In this document: positions 40,231 through 56,170 of the stretch, one piece after another
Layout: every line of letters starts with the position of its first letter
How positions within the stretch are numbered: position 1 is the stretch's first letter
Assembly: GCA_024347235.1 (NCBI GenBank)
Contig: AP025283.1
Coordinates: 806,001 to 870,000, forward strand
Reading direction: 5' to 3'
Origin: Aliamphritea spongicola
GTDB lineage: Bacteria; Pseudomonadota; Gammaproteobacteria; Pseudomonadales; Balneatricaceae
Length of the DNA stretch: 64,000 nucleotides
Position numbers and translations under genes: made by a program
Notes under the pieces: generated by a model
Told to the model about the DNA's origin: nothing
The model's input: only the letters and a program-made list of their open reading frames with translations
Databases searched by the model: none

Positions 40231-41511
40231 TTACAGCTTGGCAAATACGCGGCCAGCCGCTTCGATTGTTGCTTCAATATCGGCTTCGCTGTGCGCTGCA
40301 GACAGGAAACCAGCTTCGAATGCAGACGGCGCCAGATAGATACCTTCTTCCAGCATGCCATGGAAGAAACGGTTGAACTTATCGGTGTCGCACTTCATCA
40401 CATCAGCAAAGCAAGTGACGCTCTCCTGGTCAGTAAAGAACAGACCAAACATACCACCTACGTAGTTAGTGGTGAATGGCACGTTGTGGCGTAATGCCAT
40501 GCTTTCCAGACCTTCGGCCAGCAATTCTGTTTTGGCGCTCAGGCGCTCGTGGAACCCTTCTTCCTCAAGGGCATTAAGCATGGTCAGGCCGGCGGCCATA
40601 GCAATAGGGTTACCTGACAGCGTACCTGCCTGGTATACAGGGCCCAGCGGTGCAATGTGTTCCATGATTTCACGCTTACCGCCGAATGCGCCGACTGGCA
40701 GACCACCGCCGATTACCTTGCCCATAGTGGTCAGGTCAGGGATAACGCCGTAGTACCCCTGAGCACCGGTCAGGGAAACCCGGAAACCGGTCATTACTTC
40801 GTCCAGAATCAGAACCGTGCCGTATTCATCACAGATGTCGCGAAGCCCCTGCAGGAAACCTTCAACCGGCGGGATACAGTTCATGTTACCGGCAACCGGT
40901 TCAACGATGATACAGGCGATCTGGTCACCGGCTGCTGCGAACGCTTCACGTACGTTATCAAGGTCGTTGTAAGTCAGGGTGATGGTGTGTTCAGCCAGTG
41001 CTGCCGGAACACCCGGAGAGTTAGGTTCACCCAGAGTCAGAGCGCCAGAGCCGGCTTTAACCAACAGGGAATCAGAGTGGCCGTGGTAGCAGCCTTCGAA
41101 TTTAACGATTTTATCCCGGCCAGTGTAACCACGTGCCAGACGGATCGCACTCATGGTCGCTTCTGTACCGGAGTTCACCATGCGGACCAGGTCCATGCCC
41201 GGCATCATCTCGCAGACTTTATCGGCCATATCAATTTCGATTGCAGTCGGTGCACCGAAGCCCAGACCGCTGTCGATCATGCTACGTACGGCATTCAGAA
41301 CGTCCGGATTGGCGTGGCCGAGAATCATTGGGCCCCAGGAGCCTACGTAGTCGATATATTGTTTGTCGTCTTCATCAAACAGGTAAGCACCTTCACCACG
41401 TTTGAAGAAGATTGGCGTGCCACCGACACCTTTAAATGCGCGTACCGGAGAGTTTACACCGCCCGGGATGTGGTTCTGGGCAGCCTGAAACAGGGATTCT
41501 GAACGTGACAT
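40231..41511 (-). CDS. hemL: Glutamate-1-semialdehyde 2,1-aminomutase
   Basis: PLP enzyme of the C5 pathway making 5-aminolevulinate for haem, sirohaem and haem d1. Typical stretches are [60 protein letters not shown] and [18 protein letters not shown] with the PLP-binding Lys in MGKV. It has 426 residues and an intact frame. I use ATG 41511 (MSRSESLF); the 26 codons upstream of it do not resemble the family. Confidence 0.97.
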   Translation of the reverse strand: MSRSESLFQAAQNHIPGGVNSPVRAFKGVGGTPIFFKRGEGAYLFDEDDKQYIDYVGSWGPMILGHANPDVLNAVRSMIDSGLGFGAPTAIEIDMADKVCEMMPGMDLVRMVNSGTEATMSAIRLARGYTGRDKIVKFEGCYHGHSDSLLVKAGSGALTLGEPNSPGVPAALAEHTITLTYNDLDNVREAFAAAGDQIACIIVEPVAGNMNCIPPVEGFLQGLRDICDEYGTVLILDEVMTGFRVSLTGAQGYYGVIPDLTTMGKVIGGGLPVGAFGGKREIMEHIAPLGPVYQAGTLSGNPIAMAAGLTMLNALEEEGFHERLSAKTELLAEGLESMALRHNVPFTTNYVGGMFGLFFTDQESVTCFADVMKCDTDKFNRFFHGMLEEGIYLAPSAFEAGFLSAAHSEADIEATIEAAGRVFAKL

Positions 41512-41636
41512 ATCGGTTTCTCTATGCAGATGCCTTTTAAGATAAGGCCTGTTAAATATGAAATTTTCCTTGCGCTGTGAATTCATCACGGCGCGGATTC
41601 TGTTTGTTTGCGACGGTAAAGCGGAACAGGGCTGTT

Positions 41637-42278
41637 TTAGCGAAACAGCTGCTGAAAGCTTTCTGCCCGGGCGGTGATGTTTTCTGCGCTGAATAAGCTG
41701 TTTACCACAGCCAGCATGTCCGCTCCGGCGTCGATGATCTGATGTGCATTATCCACAGTAATACCGCCTATCGCTACTACCGGAACAGGGAGGTTTTGCT
41801 TTGCGTCATGAAGCAGGTGCATTGGCGCTGGTTTCGCATCCGGTTTTGTCTGTGATGCAAAGAAGGCGCCGAAGGCGACGTAGTCTGCATCGCAGGCACA
41901 GGCCTGTTTGGCCAGCTCCAGGCTGTCGTGGCAGGTAATGCCGATAATAGCATCGGGGCCCAGTTCTTCACGGGCGCTTTGGTGATTGCCGTCTCCCTGC
42001 CCAAGGTGTACGCCGTCTGCAGAAATGGCTTTTGCCAGTTCGATATCGTCGTTGATCAGTAACAGGCTGTTGTAGCGGTGGCACAGCTTCAGAAGCGCAG
42101 AAGCCTGCTGGTGTCGTCGTTCAGTGTCAGTTGACTTATCCCGGTACTGGATAATGCTGCAGCCACCCTGTAATGCCGCTTCAACCTGAGAGAGCATGCT
42201 TTCCAGATCGGGCATCAGTTTGCTGTCGGTGATGCCGTAAAGTCCGTGCAGACGGGGATCTTGGGAGCGGGTATTCAT
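41637..42278 (-). CDS. thiE: Thiamine-phosphate synthase
   Basis: Couples the thiazole and HMP pyrophosphate to thiamine phosphate. TIM-barrel motifs seen are [78 protein letters not shown] and [26 protein letters not shown]. It has 213 residues and an intact frame. It lies upstream of hemL in the same direction, an order seen in other gammaproteobacteria. Confidence 0.96.
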   Translation of the reverse strand: MNTRSQDPRLHGLYGITDSKLMPDLESMLSQVEAALQGGCSIIQYRDKSTDTERRHQQASALLKLCHRYNSLLLINDDIELAKAISADGVHLGQGDGNHQSAREELGPDAIIGITCHDSLELAKQACACDADYVAFGAFFASQTKPDAKPAPMHLLHDAKQNLPVPVVAIGGITVDNAHQIIDAGADMLAVVNSLFSAENITARAESFQQLFR

Positions 42279-42343
42279 TGCTTGTCCTGTTAATGAGTGA
42301 TTCTTGGCCGGAGCGGGGGTAAATCATACTTCAGTTCAGCGTT

Positions 42344-42373
42344 GATGTTCAGCCGTCGAAACGGCTAAACATC
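42344..42373. repeat. Thirteen-pair hairpin between clc and thiE
   Basis: The arms GATGTTCAGCCGT and ACGGCTAAACATC pair around a four-base loop (CGAA, or TTCG on the other strand), with one wobble position. No T run follows on either side. It may mark an mRNA end or a regulatory structure. Confidence 0.5.
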
Positions 42374-42407
42374 ATTATAAGGGCTGAGGTTATAGTTAGA
42401 AGATGGC

Positions 42408-44130
42408 TCAGTTGTGTAACTTCTGAGTATAAAGATGCTCGATCTGGTCACGGGTGATGATGCCGGCGATTTGCTGATTCAGGTGGCAGACATAGAGCGC
42501 ATCCAGTTGATCGTGATTCATTTTATCCAGAGCGTCCTTCAGGCTTGCTTTGATACTCAGTGGTGCGACGTCCCGTCGAAGTGCAGGTATCTCCATCAGA
42601 TCTATATCATGCTCTGCGTCTTCCGGGTGCTCGCTGATAAAGGTTTCCAGGTCGGCGGGCAGGAGAATGCTGTCCGGTTCTTTATTGCTGAGCAGCAGCC
42701 ATTGTGACTCTTGCTGTAAAGCATGTTTGGCTGCTGTCAGGTTGCAATTGAATGATAGCTGGACGGTGCTTTGCAGCATGCTGGCGACACCAATTCGGGA
42801 GAGTGCCTGGCTGAGGGGCTCATGCCGGTAATCCAGTCCCTGGTTTTGCAGTGTAGCGAGAAATATAGACGGCAGTTTGAACACATAACGGACAGTGGTG
42901 CTGGCCACAACAATGGCCAGCATACCGGGAAATATAATGTTGGGGTTGGCCGTCAGTTCCAGTAACGCAATCAGAGCTGCTAACGGGGCGTTCAGTACGG
43001 CTCCCATCATAGCACCCATGCCGAGCATCGCGTACAGACCTACCTCCGAATGTTCCGGCCCGGCCATGCCGGCGGTAAGCAGTGCAAAGGCAGCACCGGT
43101 CAGTGCGCCGATATAAAAAGTCGGACCGATCAGACCGCCGGGGATTCCCAGCCCCAACACAACCGGAGTCAGTAAGCACTTAGCAACCAGCATGCCTATC
43201 AGGAGAGATAAGGTGAAGTTGCCCTGCAGTGACTCGCTGATGGTGTCATAGCCGATCCCCATGACTTGTGGATAGAACAGCGCCGCAATGCCTGTGAGCA
43301 GGCCGGCTAGCAGTAAGCGGTAAGTCATTGGCCACTTTGCACTTTTCTGGCTGTATAACATCAGGCGCATAAAGCCTGCGGCTATCAGTGCGATGACAAA
43401 GCCCAGCAAAATCACCAGCGGGATTTCATTCAGCGACTGAATTTGCAGAGCCGGTATATCAAAGTCGGCATCGTGCCCATATACCGACTGTACCAGCAGG
43501 GCAGCGGTTACTGATGCCACCAGTACCGGAGTGAAACCGATGACGGTGTATTCCAGCAGAATCACTTCCATCGCAAATATAACCCCTGCCAAAGGGGTGT
43601 TAAATGCGGCGGAAATCGCGGCGGCAACGCCACAGCCTACCAGTAAACGCAGAGAATTATTCGGCAGGTGCAGTACCTGCCCCAGCAGACTGCTGCAGGC
43701 GGCACCTAAATGCGCCGCAGGTCCTTCCCGGCCCTGGAATGTCCGCTGAGAATAGCGACCGCGGCTGAAACAAACTGTAGCCACATATTCTTCGCTGGAA
43801 GGTGCCCCTGATGATAGGTCAGACGTTCCATAACATGCACGATGCCGACTTTTCGGGTAGCCGGCGCCAGTCTGTAAAAAATAGCCGCGAGCACAATTGA
43901 ACCGATAATGGGCAGTGCGAAGTGCATCCAGCGGGGCAGGTCTTCAAAATTTTCAGTGTCTCCACCCGGCAGCCATTCTGATAATGGCAGTTCAATGACC
44001 AGGCGAAACGCCAGAATCAGTAAGCCGGTTACCAGCCCGGAGAAGATCCCCAAAAGGACAAGTTGAGGGAGGGCTTCAGCATGAGCCAGACGGTGACGAA
44101 AATGTTCGAAGGAAAAATGTTTTTCAGCAT
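42408..44130 (-). CDS. ClC-type chloride channel/transporter with CBS-like tail (two frameshifts)
   Basis: ClC family protein moving chloride (often in exchange for protons) across the inner membrane. Selectivity motifs are [29 protein letters not shown] and [17 protein letters not shown] (GxFxP-like). The C-terminal 130 residues, ending [36 protein letters not shown], form a CBS-like regulatory region. Missing bases near 43740 and at about 44110-44115 split it in three; repair gives about 574 residues. The start is uncertain: ATG 44130 (MLKNIFSFEHF) fits family length, ATG 44166 is an alternative. Neither has a strong ribosome site. Confidence 0.87.
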
Positions 44131-44207
44131 TCTGCGATAGTAAAGGTCAGCGAGGATTTGTATCATGTAACACTGTATCAAACCGTGACGTGTATTGTGA
44201 GGCTAAA

Positions 44208-45237
44208 GTGGTAAAAGTAGGTATTGTCGGCGGCACCGGTTACACCGGTGTAGAGTTGCTCAGGTTATTGGCGAACCATTCTCAGGCGAAGGTTGAGGTA
44301 ATTACTTCCCGATCTGAAGAAGGTGTACGCATTGACGATATGTACCCGAACCTGCGTGGGCACTATGACCTGCGATTCACTGTGCCTGATGTGTCCACTT
44401 TGAGTCAGTGTGATGTGGTATTTTTGCCACCCCACACGGTGTAGCGATGAAAATGGCGCCGGAGCTGGTGGCAAACGGCGTTAAAGTTATCGACCTGGGG
44501 GCAGACTTCCGGATTAAAGATCTGGAGTTGTGGTCTCAGTGGTACGGTATGGAACATACGTCTCCTGATGCAGCGGCGATGGCAGTCTATGGCCTGCCTG
44601 AAATAAACCGTGAAGCGATTAAGTCTGCACAGCTGATTGCCTGTCCGGGATGCTACCCAACGGCTGCTCAGCTGGGCTTCCTGCCGTTGATTGAGAATAA
44701 TCTGATTGATCACCGCCGTCTGATTGCTGACTGTAAATCCGGTGTCAGCGGTGCTGGCCGTGGTGCAAATGTTGGCGCCCTGTTGTGTGAAACCAGTGAA
44801 AGCATGAAGGCTTATGGGGTTTCCGGACACCGTCACCTGCCGGAAATTAAGCAGGGGCTGAGCGAAGCAGCTGGCCGCCCTGTCGGTCTGACTTTTGTGC
44901 CTCATCTGACACCAATGATCCGCGGCATTCATGCAACCCTCTACGGAGCACTGAAAGATCCTGTTGATGGCTTGCAGGAACTGTTTGAAGAGCGTTATGC
45001 CAATGAGCCGTTTGTGGATGTGATGCCTGCCGGAAGCCACCCGGAAACACGCAGTGTGAAAGGTGCCAATATCTGCCGGATCAGTGTTTTCCGTCCGCAA
45101 AACGATGACACTGTGGTGGTTCTGTCTGCAATTGATAACCTGGTAAAGGTGCGGCAGGTCAGGCCATTCAGAATATGAACATCATGTGCGGTATTGCAGA
45201 AGACGAAGGTCTGCGTGCTGTCGGAATGATGCCATAA
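44208..45237 (+). CDS. argC: N-acetyl-gamma-glutamyl-phosphate reductase (two frameshifts)
   Basis: Third step of arginine synthesis: reduces N-acetylglutamyl phosphate with NADPH. Motifs are [27 protein letters not shown] with the catalytic Cys, and [10 protein letters not shown]. One C is missing at 44430-44433 (repaired: [17 protein letters not shown]) and one G near 45147 (repaired: [16 protein letters not shown]). The repaired gene has 343 residues and ends VGMMP. I use GTG 44208, with GAGG six bases upstream. It diverges from clc. Confidence 0.95.
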
Positions 45238-45371
45238 TAAAAGACAGGATTATGCCAGCAGTGACGGGGTCGGGGAAAATACTTGACCTCTTTACTGGGT
45301 TAAGCGGATAATGCCGTCCAGATTAACAGGGTCTTGAGCCAGACCTGTGAAAGAATGTAAGTGGGGTAGCT

Positions 45372-45722
45372 ATGTCAGAATCAACGTATCAGGAACCAAC
45401 AATGGCTTTCACTGATTCGGCTGCAGCTAAGGTGAAGAGCCTTATTCAGGAAGAGCAGAACGACGACCTGAAACTGCGTGTATATATTACCGGTGGCGGT
45501 TGTGCCGGATTCTCCTATGGTTTTACCTTTGATGATGCAATGGCTGAAGACGACACCGCGATTGAAAACGATGGCGTGACCATGGTTGTAGATCCGATGA
45601 GTTTCCAGTATCTGGCGGGCGCTGAAGTGGATTATAAGGAAGGCCTGGCTGGTTCGCAGTTTGTGATTAACAATCCAAATGCAACAACCACCTGTGGCTG
45701 CGGGTCATCTTTCTCTATCTGA
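45372..45722 (+). CDS. erpA: A-type iron-sulphur carrier ErpA
   Basis: A 116-residue A-type carrier that delivers Fe-S clusters to essential enzymes such as IspG. The three conserved cysteines are in [11 protein letters not shown] and TTCGCGSSF near the C-terminus. The frame is intact. It follows argC by about 135 bases. Confidence 0.96.
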   Translation: MSESTYQEPTMAFTDSAAAKVKSLIQEEQNDDLKLRVYITGGGCAGFSYGFTFDDAMAEDDTAIENDGVTMVVDPMSFQYLAGAEVDYKEGLAGSQFVINNPNATTTCGCGSSFSI

Positions 45723-45736
45723 TCCGCAATTTACTT

Positions 45737-45763
45737 AAAAACCGCGACTTGTTCGCGGTTTTT
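45737..45763. terminator. Bidirectional terminator between erpA and anmK
   Basis: The hairpin AAAAACCGCGA-CTTGT-TCGCGGTTTTT lies between convergent genes. Confidence 0.92.
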
Positions 45764-45784
45764 ATGCCTGAATGAAGGTGCAGG

Positions 45785-46891
45785 TTAAGCGGGATAAATG
45801 GCACCCAGTGTTCGAAAGCCGGATGCACCGGTAACAGTAGGCATATTTCCTGGCAGGTTATCCAGCGTTTGTTTCGCAAGCCAGGCAAAGGCGACTGCTT
45901 CAACCCAGTCGGGATGTAAATCCAGTGCCGCAGTTGTTGCTACGGTGTAGCCCGGCAGAAGTGTCTGAATTCGCTGCTGCAGGTATTTGTTGTGGCTGCC
46001 GCCACCGCACAGGTAGACTTCTGCCGAATCCAGTTGATGCGACTTGATGGCCATCGCAATGCTGGTGGCTGTAAGCTCTGCCAGCGTTGTCTGCACATCA
46101 GTATTGTTAGGTGCCTGGTCGAGCAAGACCAGCATGCGCTGGATCCAGATCAGGTTAAACTGCTCGCGTCCGGTGCTTTTCGGGGCCGGTTCATGGAAAA
46201 ACGGCAGTGACAGCATTTGTTCCAGTAGCTGGGGTATCACGCTTCCCTGTGCTGCCCAGTCACCGTCTTTGTCATGACTCAGCTGCTGATGTTCATTAAT
46301 CCAGCTGTCCATTAATACGTTGCCGGGGCCGGTATCGTAACCCAGTACCTCTGCATCTGCGTTGGCAGGTAAGACTGTCAGGTTAGCCATGCCGCCGATA
46401 TTCACAATAACCCGGTTGGTCTCAGTGCTGCGGAACAGGGCGTTATGAAAGGCCGGTACCAGTGGCGCACCCTGTCCGCCAGCGGCCATATCCCGGCGGC
46501 GAAAATCAGCAACGGTCATGATGCCGGTGTGTTCAGCGATGGTGTTGGGGTCACCGCTTTGCAGAGTGAAGTTATGCTCAGGGCGATGGCGGATAGTCTG
46601 GCCATGGCTGCCAATGGCTTGGATATCAGCACTGCTCAGGCTGCATTTGGCGAGCAGATTATTGCTGGCATCGGCAAAGGCTTTACCGAGTTCTAAATCA
46701 AGCATGCCAAGCCGGTCAATTTCATTATCGCCCGGAGCCAGTAATCCGCGAATGCGTTGATTAAGGGATTCAGGGAGTGCTTCACTATGGGTTTCGATCA
46801 GTTGGAAGTGCGGTTCAAAACGCACAGCAACTGCATCAATTCCATCCAGGCTGGTGCCGGACATTAAACCAATATAAACGGATGCCGGCAT
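45785..46891 (-). CDS. anmK: Anhydro-N-acetylmuramic acid kinase
   Basis: Peptidoglycan recycling kinase turning anhydro-MurNAc into MurNAc-6-phosphate. The ASKHA-fold motifs are YIGLMSGTSLDGIDAV, SHGQTIRHRP, VNIGGMANLTVL, GYDTGPGNVLMD and LCGGGSHN. It has 368 residues and an intact frame. Of two adjacent ATGs (46894, 46891) I use 46891, which is better spaced from AGGG. Confidence 0.96.
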   Translation of the reverse strand: MPASVYIGLMSGTSLDGIDAVAVRFEPHFQLIETHSEALPESLNQRIRGLLAPGDNEIDRLGMLDLELGKAFADASNNLLAKCSLSSADIQAIGSHGQTIRHRPEHNFTLQSGDPNTIAEHTGIMTVADFRRRDMAAGGQGAPLVPAFHNALFRSTETNRVIVNIGGMANLTVLPANADAEVLGYDTGPGNVLMDSWINEHQQLSHDKDGDWAAQGSVIPQLLEQMLSLPFFHEPAPKSTGREQFNLIWIQRMLVLLDQAPNNTDVQTTLAELTATSIAMAIKSHQLDSAEVYLCGGGSHNKYLQQRIQTLLPGYTVATTAALDLHPDWVEAVAFAWLAKQTLDNLPGNMPTVTGASGFRTLGAIYPA

Positions 46892-46920
46892 CATTAATCC
46901 CTGAAAATGTGAGTCTGTGT

Positions 46921-48347
46921 TCAGTTGGCGGTCGAAGCCAACTGGGTAGCTTTGTAGGTTTCCAGCTTGGCAATCACATCTGCTGAAACCTCATCGAACA
47001 GTTTACGCTCAGATTTAGGTACAGGATTGGCCTGTGGCAGCTTCACTGTCTGAGAGTTTTTGTGTACGCCATTAACGCGGAATTCATAGTGCAGGTGCGG
47101 ACCGGAAGACAGACCGGTAGAACCTACATAGCCAATAATTTGTCCCTGCTTAACACGGCTGCCTACTTTTTGTCCTTTTTGAATTTGGACATGTGAGCGT
47201 ACAGCGTGGTGATGTTGCCACCGTGCTGGACAATGATGGTATTACCGTAACCGCCTTTTTACCGCGCCAGATAATTTTGCCATCGCCGGATGTCTTGATC
47301 GGAGTACCGGTCCGCGCCGCGTAATCAGTCCCTCGGTGAGGGCGGGTGGTTTTAAGTACCGGATGCTTTCGTTTCAGGTTAAACCGGGAACTGATACGGG
47401 CAAAGTCGATTGGCGTACGCAAAAGGCTTTACGCATGCTTTTGCCGTCAGGTGTGTAATAGCTGCTTTTGCCCTTGCTGTCGGTAAAGCGCAAAGCGGTA
47501 AAGGTGTCGCCACGGTTAGTGAACTGAGCGGAAAGAATATTACCTTCACCGATCATCTTACCGTCGAGAAACTTTTCTTCATAAACAATACTGAATGAAT
47601 CACCTTTACGGATATCCAGAGCAAAATCGATATCCCAGCCGAAAATGGCGGCCAGTTCCATGATCATCCGGTTGGACAGGCCAGCCTGCTGGGCATCAAG
47701 GAACAGTGAATTGTTAATTGTGCCGGTCACGAAGCGCTGCAGGGTTTCAGGCTTACGTGTTACTTCTTCCAGTACATAGCCGTCTTCAGTTTTCGTGATA
47801 ACGGCTGTGTCCAGCTGGCTTTTGATATGGCGTAACTGAACCAGCTGATCATCTTTAATCAGGAAGCTCAGAGTCTGACCTGGATAAATGCGTGAAAGTG
47901 CTTTGCTTTCTTTGACTGCATTGGTAACACGGTAAACATCAGTCGCTGTCAGGCCTGCTTTAATAAAGATGCCGGAAAGGCTGTCGCCATTGCTGACTTT
48001 AAAATCCTGCCATTCATCTTCAAGGGGACTGCTTCAACAACCATGCGTTCTGGCTGAGGGGCTTCTGTTTCTTTCTTATCTGAACCGGCAGCAGGGGCTT
48101 TGCTGCGGTTTCGGCGAGGGCCAGTTGTAATTCGGTCTGGGCAGTCGTTACCGCGATATCGTTCTCTTCGAGAATATCGGTAACAGTGCTGGCGGTATCT
48201 TCATTGATAGTAACCGGCAAAGTCTGCGTTTGTTGAGCATTGCTTTCAGGTAAAAAATAAGAGTGGTGCCGATTACCAATGTACAAATGGCAACAGCAGC
48301 CAGATGTGTCGTCGGAAAAACTTAGCAATGTGCCGAACTGTACCCAA
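46921..48347 (-). CDS. M23 family peptidoglycan DD-endopeptidase, MepM-like (several frameshifts)
   Basis: Membrane-anchored lysostaphin-like peptidase that opens crosslinks for cell wall growth. The pieces in order are an N-terminal anchor ([11 protein letters not shown]), a LysM-like middle ([23 protein letters not shown], then [14 protein letters not shown]), and an M23 domain with [14 protein letters not shown] (HxxxD) and [14 protein letters not shown] (HxH) for zinc. The frame changes at least four times, so the protein is read only in fragments. The family length (about 470) fits the repaired span. The likely start is TTG 48347, giving [14 protein letters not shown], with AGGA close upstream. 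The stop lies 29 bases before anmK. Confidence 0.87.
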
Positions 48348-48565
48348 AGTCCTGTGCTCCCTTATATAACGCAGTCTGCCGGTAGTATATCCAATGAAAT
48401 GCCCGTTGGCTAAACCTGGGATTCCATATTGGTGAAAAAGTTCTTTATTTCACCGTTTTATCGTGTTTTTGGCGAATAAATAGCCGGATTTAAGTTGTCT
48501 GCAACAAAAGCTGAGGTAAAATAGCCGCCCTAAATTTTATCTAATGCAACCGGAAGAAAGCGGCA

Positions 48566-49873
<1,308 letters not shown>

Positions 49874-49904
49874 TCTGAACAAAACCATCAGTAAGTAATA
49901 TGAG

Positions 49905-49930
49905 AAAACGCAGCCGAAGGCTGCGTTTTT
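49905..49930 (+). terminator. Terminator after tyrS
   Basis: The hairpin AAAACGCAGCC-GAA-GGCTGCGTTTT with a T run lies 32 bases after the stop codon. Confidence 0.92.
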
Positions 49931-50016
49931 ATGTCTGTTATATAGCTGTATAAAGTAGCGTCGCAAGTGTGGTTGTTGCAGCGCAAAAACTAATTTCAGC
50001 TTTCTTTAAAAGCCTG

Positions 50017-50044
50017 TTGACTCTTCGGTCAGCGTGCCTATAAT
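50017..50044 (+). promoter_or_regulatory. rRNA operon promoter P1
   Basis: TTGACT, a 16-base spacer, then the perfect TATAAT, followed by a GC-rich discriminator (ACGCCCCCAC). This is the pattern of a stringently controlled rRNA promoter. Confidence 0.85.
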
Positions 50045-50229
50045 ACGCCCCCACATTGAGACGCAGGGCCGCGGCAACGCAGCAAAATGCACTTGATGAG
50101 AGTCAGAATAACCCGCTGAAAAACAACTTGTTTTGATGTGTGAGCTAACTGATTCGACCGGAACGAAAGGTGACTTTTCCGGTTTTGATAACTTCTTCGG
50201 AATTAATCAAAATCTTCTGAAAATAACCG

Positions 50230-50257
50230 TTGACTTCCACCGGGTGTTGAGTAGAAT
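50230..50257 (+). promoter_or_regulatory. rRNA operon promoter P2
   Basis: TTGACT, a 16-base spacer and TAGAAT, about 230 bases before 16S, downstream of P1. Confidence 0.75.
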
Positions 50258-50321
50258 ACGCACCTCGCTTGAGACGACAGCAACGACGGTTACGCCGGTT
50301 GCCGAAACGGTTTTAAGCATC

Positions 50322-50336
50322 GCTCTTTAACAATTT
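50322..50336 (+). promoter_or_regulatory. boxA antitermination element in the rRNA leader
   Basis: GCTCTTTAACAATTTG matches the NusB/NusE boxA. A second copy lies in the 16S-23S spacer at 52277-52288. Confidence 0.85.
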
Positions 50337-50489
50337 GATCAGATAATTCGTGTGGGCGCTTGTTGAGATGAAGCACAAAAGCTTTATCAAAGATAAGCAA
50401 CCTAAGTGAATTCATTTAGATGTTTTTATGCAAAGTTGTTTAATGCTTTGAGCTAGATTTAAGACACCACATTCCGGTGTCGAAAAATT

Positions 50490-52024
<1,535 letters not shown>

Positions 52025-52087
52025 AACGATAGCGGATTCTCAGCAAGCGTTCACACGAATTATCTGATCAGTTGTAGAGTAAGTACT

Positions 52088-52163
52088 GGGGCTATAGCTC
52101 AGCTGGGAGAGCGCCTGCTTTGCACGCAGGAGGTCTGCGGTTCGATCCCGCATAGCTCCACCA
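52088..52163 (+). tRNA. tRNA-Ala (TGC)
   Basis: A 76-base tRNA with a seven-pair acceptor stem (GGGGCTA with TAGCTCC), anticodon TGC in CTTTGCA, T-arm GGTTCGATCCC and an encoded CCA. It is the only tRNA in the 16S-23S spacer. Confidence 0.97.
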
Positions 52164-52432
52164 TTCTTCATCCTGAAGAACGGTCAGTACTTAAATGCTT
52201 TGTTCCTGAGAACACAAAAGCTAATGAATAGGTTGTTGATAACCTGTTAATTACCTTTTGTCTTTTTAGACAAAACGCTCTTTAACAATTTAAATCCTGT
52301 AACGAGAATTAAGTAAGACAAATGTACAAGCGCTAATCCGGCGTAAATGTATCGTTACTTCAGCGTTAACTGTTTAACAGTTGGCTATGAAGTTTAATCA
52401 GTTACTTTGAATCAGACCCTTTTGGGTTATAT

Positions 52433-55312
<2,880 letters not shown>

Positions 55313-55473
55313 ATAACGCCAAAAGCGTTTGGTTGTGCACATAAGAGGCGCAACACGGATCAAGAACTGAAGATACATAGAGCTTGCTGAAAAGCGAGAC
55401 GGATTAGAGTTTGTACAGTGTTACCTAAGACTCAGCCTGAATAAGGCATACAGGATTTAGATTGTTACCTTTT

Positions 55474-55592
55474 TGCTTGGCGACCATAGCGAGATGGAAC
55501 CACCCGATCCCTTACCGAACTCGGAAGTGAAACGTCTTAGCGCCGATGGTAGTGTGGGGCTTCCCCATGTGAGAGTAGGTCATCGCCAAGCA
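55474..55592 (+). rRNA. rrf: 5S ribosomal RNA
   Basis: 119 bases whose ends pair (TGCTTGGCGA with TCGCCAAGCA). It has the usual ACCGAACTCGGAAGTGAAAC and GCCGATGGTAGTGTGGGG segments. It follows 23S by about 160 bases. Confidence 0.96.
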
Positions 55593-55604
55593 CCTAATTA
55601 AGAA

Positions 55605-55632
55605 AGCCCTGCTACGTTGTAGCAGGGTTTTT
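55605..55632 (+). terminator. rRNA operon terminator
   Basis: A nine-pair hairpin (CCCTGCTAC with GTAGCAGGG) is followed by TTTTT, 15 bases after 5S. Confidence 0.92.
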
Positions 55633-55664
55633 CGTCTGCAGGAAATGGTGATGCGAGAAATCTA

Positions 55665-55795
55665 TCGCTAGAAGGCATGAGCAGAGACTCCCCGCTTGCT
55701 GTGAGGATATCTATCGCCAAGTACTTGATAAAGCGCCTCTTTAAGAAAAGGCTGTTACGTTACAGTGGCTTGTAATATCTGTAGGAAAGGACGTT
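55665..55795 (+). pseudogene. Decayed copy of 5S 3' end plus terminator
   Basis: After the real terminator the sequence repeats, in degraded form, the end of the 5S gene (CTCCCC, GTGAGGA, then TATCGCCAAGTACTT for CATCGCCAAGCACCT). A disrupted copy of the terminator (TTAAGAAAAGGCTGTTACGTTACAGTGGCTT) and of the bases after it (CTGTAGGAAA for CTGCAGGAAA) follow. This looks like a remnant of a lost second 5S unit. Confidence 0.6.
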
Positions 55796-55828
55796 TGCTT
55801 GGTTAAGGCTTACTGTGAGGAGATGACA

Positions 55829-56101
55829 TCAGTCCCGGTAAATGGTTTTAATCAGATGGTAGCCAAATTTTGTTTTAACCGGTCCGTGTACTTTTAGTAA
55901 GGGTTTTTAAACACCACGTCATCAAATGCTTTTACCATTTTACCTTTTCTGAATTCGCCCAGATCACCACCGCGCTTTGCTGAAGGGCAGATAGAGTGTT
56001 TTTGCCAGTTTGGCAAAGTCTTCACCTTTCTCGAGTTGTTTGAGGATTTTTTCTGCTTCAGGTTTGGTTTTAACCAGGATATGTATAGCGGCAGCTTTCA
56101 T
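55829..56101 (-). CDS. ppiC: PpiC-type peptidyl-prolyl isomerase (parvulin), two frameshifts
   Basis: Small cytoplasmic single-domain parvulin helping protein folding. From ATG 56101 it reads [34 protein letters not shown]. Two missing A in the run near 56005-56009 lead to [34 protein letters not shown], and one missing base near 55890 leads to [19 protein letters not shown]. All parvulin marks (the two His, the Cys and the Phe/Met core) are present. Repaired length is 91 residues, exact for the family. The unbroken pieces are too short to be noticed by a simple length cut-off. Confidence 0.88.
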
Positions 56102-56170
56102 GTGTTTGTTTTATGGCTTTGTGACAGTGAACAGTTACTATAAGCGGAATATCCTGTGCAGGTAAAGTTT

